Assembly (NCBI GenBank): GCA_902497035.1 | Contig: CABVDL010000001.1 | Coordinates: 34,236-98,235 of the forward strand | Direction: 5' to 3' | DNA from: an uncultured Prevotella sp. | GTDB taxonomy: Bacteria; Bacteroidota; Bacteroidia; Bacteroidales; Bacteroidaceae | DNA length: 64,000 nt | Part shown: in pieces, positions 60,588-64,000 of the stretch | Position numbering within the stretch: the first letter of the stretch is position 1 | Layout of the letters: every line of letters starts with the position of its first letter | The notes under the pieces: generated by a model | Database searches by the model: none | The model's input: the letters and a program-made list of their open reading frames with translations, nothing else | Told to the model about the DNA's origin: nothing | Position numbers and translations under genes: made by a program

Positions 60588-61979
60588 ATGAAAATAAGTC
60601 ATTTCATACTTACAGGTCTTGCAGCCATGGCCCTCACCGGCTGCAAGAGCCTATATGGAAAATACGAGCGTCCTCAGGTCAACACTGCCGGTCTTGTGCG
60701 CGACTCTGCGAGCAATGCCGATACCCTGGCTGTTAATGACACGACGAGCTTCGCCAACATTCCCTGGCGCTCGGTGTTCACCGACCCCCAGCTGCAGGTG
60801 CTGATTGAGAAAGCCCTCAGCAATAATCCCAACCTGCTCAATGCCGCATTGAATGTGGATATGGCAGAGGCCCAGCTCAAGGCAGCCAAGTTGGCTTTCC
60901 TTCCGGGCTTCTCTTTCACTCCACAGGGAACCATTGCGTCGTGGGATTATAGCAAGGCCTCCAAAACTTACTCCCTGCCAGTCAGCGCCAGTTGGGATGC
61001 CAACCTCTTTGGCAATCTCACCGCGGCCAAGCGCTCCACGCAGATGGCCCTGCTGCAGGCTAAGGACTATCAGGTGGCCGTACAGACAAAGCTTGTCGCC
61101 AACGTCGCCAACATGTACTATACGCTGCTGATGCTCGACAAGCAGCTGCAGATTATAGACGACATGGAGACGCTGACCAAGGACACCTGGGACATCATGA
61201 AAGTGCAGCACGAGTCAGTGGCAGGCGTGCGTTCGACTGCCGTGCAAAGCGCTGAGGCCAACTATTTGAGTGTAAAGACTCAGAAAGAAGATCTTAAGCG
61301 GCAGGTGCGCGAAACCGAGAACAGCCTGTCGCTGCTTCTCGGAGAGGCGGCCCAGGCTATTCCCCGTGGCACTCTTGACGCACAGAGCCTGCCTTCCAGT
61401 TTTGCCACTGGCGTGGGCATTCAGTTGCTCAACAATCGTGCGGACGTTCATGCCAACGAGATGGCACTTGCCGAGTGCTTCTATAATGTGGAGGCAGCCC
61501 GCGCCAGATTTTATCCCTCGCTGACCATCAGCGGAACGGGTGCTTTCACCAACAGTGGCGGACTCGGCATCACCAACCCCGGAAAGATGCTGTGGTCGGC
61601 GGTGGCTTCCCTCACGCAGCCCATCTTTGCGAAAGGTCAGCTGACAGCCGGTCTGCGCGTCGCAAAGGACCAGTATCAGCAGGCTTACAACACCTGGCAG
61701 AACAGTGTGTTGTCGGCAGGCAGCGAGGTGAGCAATGCCTTGGTGCTGTATAATGCGTCAGAGGCCAAGAGCAAGCTCGAAGCCCAGCGCATTGAGGTGC
61801 TGAAGAAAAATGTGGAGGATACCAAGAGCCTGATGGCCAGCGCCGGCTCCACTTATCTTGAGGTCATCACCGCAGAGAGCAATCTGCTTAACTCACAGCT
61901 CAACAAGGTGAGCGACGACTTCAGCAAGATGCAGGCTGTGGTCAATCTCTATTACGCACTTGGCGGTGGTGCCAAATAA
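60588..61979 (+). CDS. Outer-membrane efflux channel (TolC/OprM family)
   Basis: A 463-residue lipoprotein of the OprM/NodT type. I chose ATG 60588 because it opens on a lipoprotein signal (ISHFILTGLAAMALTGC, Cys19); an in-frame ATG upstream lies within the pump gene. Two OEP repeats are visible, starting PWRSVFTDPQLQVLIEKAL with long helices NPNLLNAALNVDMAEAQLKA, and in the second half RADVHANEMALAECFYNVEAA and TQPIFAKGQLTAGLRVAKD. It is the outer-membrane exit of the pump encoded upstream. The LpxA-like gene follows after 18 bp. Confidence 0.92.
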   Translation: MKISHFILTGLAAMALTGCKSLYGKYERPQVNTAGLVRDSASNADTLAVNDTTSFANIPWRSVFTDPQLQVLIEKALSNNPNLLNAALNVDMAEAQLKAAKLAFLPGFSFTPQGTIASWDYSKASKTYSLPVSASWDANLFGNLTAAKRSTQMALLQAKDYQVAVQTKLVANVANMYYTLLMLDKQLQIIDDMETLTKDTWDIMKVQHESVAGVRSTAVQSAEANYLSVKTQKEDLKRQVRETENSLSLLLGEAAQAIPRGTLDAQSLPSSFATGVGIQLLNNRADVHANEMALAECFYNVEAARARFYPSLTISGTGAFTNSGGLGITNPGKMLWSAVASLTQPIFAKGQLTAGLRVAKDQYQQAYNTWQNSVLSAGSEVSNALVLYNASEAKSKLEAQRIEVLKKNVEDTKSLMASAGSTYLEVITAESNLLNSQLNKVSDDFSKMQAVVNLYYALGGGAK

Positions 61980-61997
61980 CTTTTAAATTCTTAGACT

Positions 61998-62774
61998 ATG
62001 AGTTCAATTAGTGATAAGGCAGTAGTTTCGCCAAAGGCGAAGATTGGCAATAACGTCACCATCTTTCCTTTCGTCTATGTGGAGGACTATGTGGAGATTG
62101 GCGATGACTGCGTAATCTTCCCGTTTGTCAGCATTCTTAATGGCTCGAAAATAGGCAGGGGCAACAAGATTCATCAGGGTTCCGTGATAGGAGCCCTGCC
62201 TCAGGATTTTTCTTTCCGGGGCGAACGCAGCGAGGTGGTTATTGGCGAGTGCAATATCATCCGTGAGAATGTCATCATCAACCGTGCCACGCATGAGGGC
62301 GACAAAACCGTCATCGGCAAGAGCAACATGCTGATGGAAGGAGTCCATATCAGTCACGACACGAAGATTGGTAACTACAATGTGTTAGGCTATGGCACGA
62401 AGATTGCCGGCGACTGCGAGATAGGCAACGGCGTTATTTTCTCTTCGTCAGTCATAGAAAATGCTGGCACGCGTGTTGGCGACCTCGCCATGCTGCAGGC
62501 AGGAACGCGCTTTTCCAAAGACGTCCCGCCTTATATCATTGCAGGGGGCAACCCCATTGAGTATGGCGGTCCTAATAACACGATGATGGAAACGTGGAAG
62601 ATTGATGACAGAGTTCGTCGCCATGTTGCCAATGCCTACCGCCTGCTGTTCCACAGTAAGAACAGTGTTTACGACTGTATGCTTCAGATTAAGGATCAGG
62701 TGCCAGACGGTGATCAGGTCCGTAAGATTGTGAAGTTTCTACAGGAAACGAAAGCCGGTATTATCAGCAAGTAG
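61998..62774 (+). CDS. LpxA-like acyltransferase, divergent paralogue
   Basis: A 258-residue left-handed beta-helix acyltransferase with hexapeptide repeats over residues ~1-190 and a C-terminal helical part ending in FLQETKAGIISK. GALPQDFSF and IIRENVIINRATHEG match LpxA, and the catalytic-type His is present in MEGVHISHDTKIGNY. However, the usual VHQF segment reads IENAGTRVGD, and the RRGF-type element is replaced by METWKIDDRVRRH. This looks like a second, divergent LpxA-family enzyme, not necessarily the lipid A UDP-GlcNAc acyltransferase. It may be co-transcribed with the RND operon. Confidence 0.72.
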   Translation: MSSISDKAVVSPKAKIGNNVTIFPFVYVEDYVEIGDDCVIFPFVSILNGSKIGRGNKIHQGSVIGALPQDFSFRGERSEVVIGECNIIRENVIINRATHEGDKTVIGKSNMLMEGVHISHDTKIGNYNVLGYGTKIAGDCEIGNGVIFSSSVIENAGTRVGDLAMLQAGTRFSKDVPPYIIAGGNPIEYGGPNNTMMETWKIDDRVRRHVANAYRLLFHSKNSVYDCMLQIKDQVPDGDQVRKIVKFLQETKAGIISK

Positions 62775-62805
62775 CCGGTAGATTATCTTTATACCTGTAA
62801 AATAG

Positions 62806-62841
62806 ATGTGGGAGATGGCCTTTGTTTAGGTCGTCTCCCAT
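62806..62841 (+). terminator. Terminator after the LpxA-like gene
   Basis: GTGGGAGATGGCC (62808-62820) pairs, with two G-U pairs, with GGTCGTCTCCCAT (62829-62841), followed by TTGCTTGTT. Confidence 0.65.
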
Positions 62842-62948
62842 TTGCTTGTTGCTAATACATTTCGTTTTTCACCATCCCTTCTTCTGTTCCCGGGTTATCG
62901 CTTTACTCTTCCTGTCAGGTTGACCGAGGGGAGGATAAGCACCACTAT

Positions 62949-63572
62949 CTATCTGATGAAGTTCATCGGTGTCCACGCTTCTCTATCCGGATACTGTGGA
63001 TCTCCGCCCTGATGGATGCGCTTCAAGAGCCACGCCATGTTGTTGGCCATCGTGCGCATCGTCTGCATTCCTTCCTCGTCGAGTTCCGCCTCACCGGGCT
63101 TCTGTCCGTAAACCATGTTCCAATACTGCGACGTGACGATAGGCATATTCATCATCTCAAACGCCATGTTCATCGTTTGGTAGACGGCAGACGCTCCACC
63201 GCGGCGGCACACCGCGACGTTGGCTACGGGCTTGTTTCTCATCAGCGCGCCACCGGCATAGAGCATTCGCTGTACCACGGCGAGCAGTGCACCGTTGGGC
63301 TGGCCGTAGTATGTCGGTGAGCCAAAGATGAAGCCGTCGGCATCTTTTGCTTTCTCCAAGAAACGGTTGCACACATCATCGTCAAATGTACAGCGGTTGT
63401 TGCCTTTCTGCTTACAGACGCCGCAGGCGATGCAACCGCGCACAGGCTTGTTGCCAATCTGCATGATTTCCGTCTCAATACCCTGTGATTCCAACGTCTT
63501 TGCTGCCATGCTCAGTGCATGGAAAGTGTTGCCCTCCTTGTGAGAGCTACCATTGATCAGTAATACTTTCAT
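62949..63572 (-). CDS. Flavodoxin-family NAD(P)H-dependent oxidoreductase
   Basis: A 207-residue cytoplasmic FMN-binding protein. LLINGSSHKEGNTFHAL is the FMN phosphate loop, GCIACGVCKQKGNNRC a Cys cluster as in iron-sulfur flavoproteins (possibly structural only), and FGSPTYYGQPNGALLAV the second FMN-binding loop. It belongs to the NADPH-dependent FMN reductase/iron-sulfur-flavoprotein group, which reduces quinones or other small molecules; the substrate cannot be inferred. Convergent with the RND-LpxA unit. Confidence 0.8.
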   Translation of the reverse strand: MKVLLINGSSHKEGNTFHALSMAAKTLESQGIETEIMQIGNKPVRGCIACGVCKQKGNNRCTFDDDVCNRFLEKAKDADGFIFGSPTYYGQPNGALLAVVQRMLYAGGALMRNKPVANVAVCRRGGASAVYQTMNMAFEMMNMPIVTSQYWNMVYGQKPGEAELDEEGMQTMRTMANNMAWLLKRIHQGGDPQYPDREAWTPMNFIR

Positions 63573-63650
63573 CTTGTGCTATATATATAATAATGTGTAT
63601 GTTCCAGATGTCCTTTTACAAACATCGTGCCATGGTGGTGAGAAATAACG

Positions 63651-64000
63651 TTATTGAAAGCGTAGCCGGAATATCGTTAGTCCATCGTGGCGGTAGGGTA
63701 GGAGGGCAATGGAGCCATTGCTCACCCGCATGATCTGTCGTGAGATGGACAGTCCTATCCCGCTGCCTTCATCTTTGGTGGTGAAGAAAGGAATGAAGAT
63801 GTGCGTGGCGATGTCCGGTGGTATCGGTTCACCATCGTCACTGATGTCTATGACGACCGACTCATCGGTGTCGGAGAAGGCGTTCAGCCTGATGTGCTGT
63901 CCCTCTCGGGTAGCCTCGACAGCGTTTTTCAGTAGGTTGCTTACCACGCGGGCGATGAGTCCCTCATCGGCGTAGACCATCAGGTCGTCAGGCTCTACAC
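63651..64000 (-). CDS. Sensor histidine kinase, C-terminal part (runs off the right edge)
   Basis: The frame is open to the right window edge, so only the end of the ATP-binding domain (HATPase_c) is present. N box: VVSNLLKNAVEAT; G1 region: DISDDGEPIPPD; F box: FIPFFTTKDEG; G2 box: GSGIGLSISRQIM. The sequence style is that of NtrB/AtoS-like kinases (PFFTTK, GIGL). The sensing part and any partner regulator lie outside the window. Confident on class; its role is unknown. Confidence 0.85.
   Translation of the reverse strand, partial: VEPDDLMVYADEGLIARVVSNLLKNAVEATREGQHIRLNAFSDTDESVVIDISDDGEPIPPDIATHIFIPFFTTKDEGSGIGLSISRQIMRVSNGSIALLPYRHDGLTIFRLRFQ

Overview
The window looks like chromosomal DNA of a Bacteroidales bacterium, most likely a Prevotellaceae member with fairly high GC for that group. 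Pointers are: Bacteroidetes-type promoters (TAnnTTTG at -7, sometimes with TTTG about 20 bp upstream) ahead of many genes; weak or absent Shine-Dalgarno sequences; many lipoproteins; family-specific genes (DUF4834, DUF1599, BT_3928 family, BF0631-type metzincin, PorX and PorW/SprE); and secreted proteins ending in a short KGIYIxNGKK-type tail. The genus is inferred, not proven.

Layout. (1) 1-10.7 kb, plus strand: end of a polysaccharide-utilisation region. It holds a truncated SusE/SusF-like glycan-binding protein, a TIM-barrel glycosidase-like lipoprotein, two tandem parallel beta-helix secreted proteins with a 56-residue ORF between them, a DUF4886/beta-helix fusion and a two-domain esterase (SGNH then alpha/beta-hydrolase). 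(2) 10.8-17.4 kb, housekeeping: trxA, tsaE and dnaE on the minus strand; psd, pssA and a DUF4834 protein on the plus strand. (3) 17.4-36.2 kb, minus strand: a degradative gene set that may be one operon. Read from its 5' end it is a PafA-type phosphatase, uxaC, exuT, uxuA, a very large FAD-oxidoreductase/GH36-like fusion, a GH2, a DUF4886-GH3 fusion, a GH3 with PA14 insert and a two-domain esterase with the reverse domain order of the one in region 1. Together these would deacetylate and cleave a uronate-containing glycan and feed glucuronate/galacturonate into the hexuronate pathway. The fructuronate/tagaturonate reductase, KDG kinase/aldolase, SusC/SusD and any regulator are not in the window. 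(4) 36.3-38.3 kb: AzgA-type purine permease, bcp peroxiredoxin, tRNA-Pro(GGG). (5) 39.2-47.3 kb: a metzincin lipoprotein, aroA, a small membrane protein, a PorW/SprE-like type IX secretion lipoprotein and PorX, closely packed on the plus strand. (6) 47.9-54.1 kb: a YwqK-like secreted protein, then a conserved minus-strand cluster (DUF1599, BT_3928 family, tpiA, SPOR protein, folE, xth) and a small lipoprotein. (7) 54.3-64 kb: cca, an RND efflux operon (adaptor, pump, outer-membrane factor) followed by an LpxA-like acyltransferase, a flavodoxin-family reductase and the C-terminal end of a sensor histidine kinase running off the right edge.

The most unusual observations are the FAD-oxidoreductase/GH36-like fusion, DUF4886 joined to two different partners within 18 kb, the pair of esterases with swapped domain order, and a family of degenerate intergenic tandem repeats with an exact 22-bp period at two loci in opposite orientation. 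No insertion sequence, prophage, CRISPR array, rRNA or replication origin was seen.
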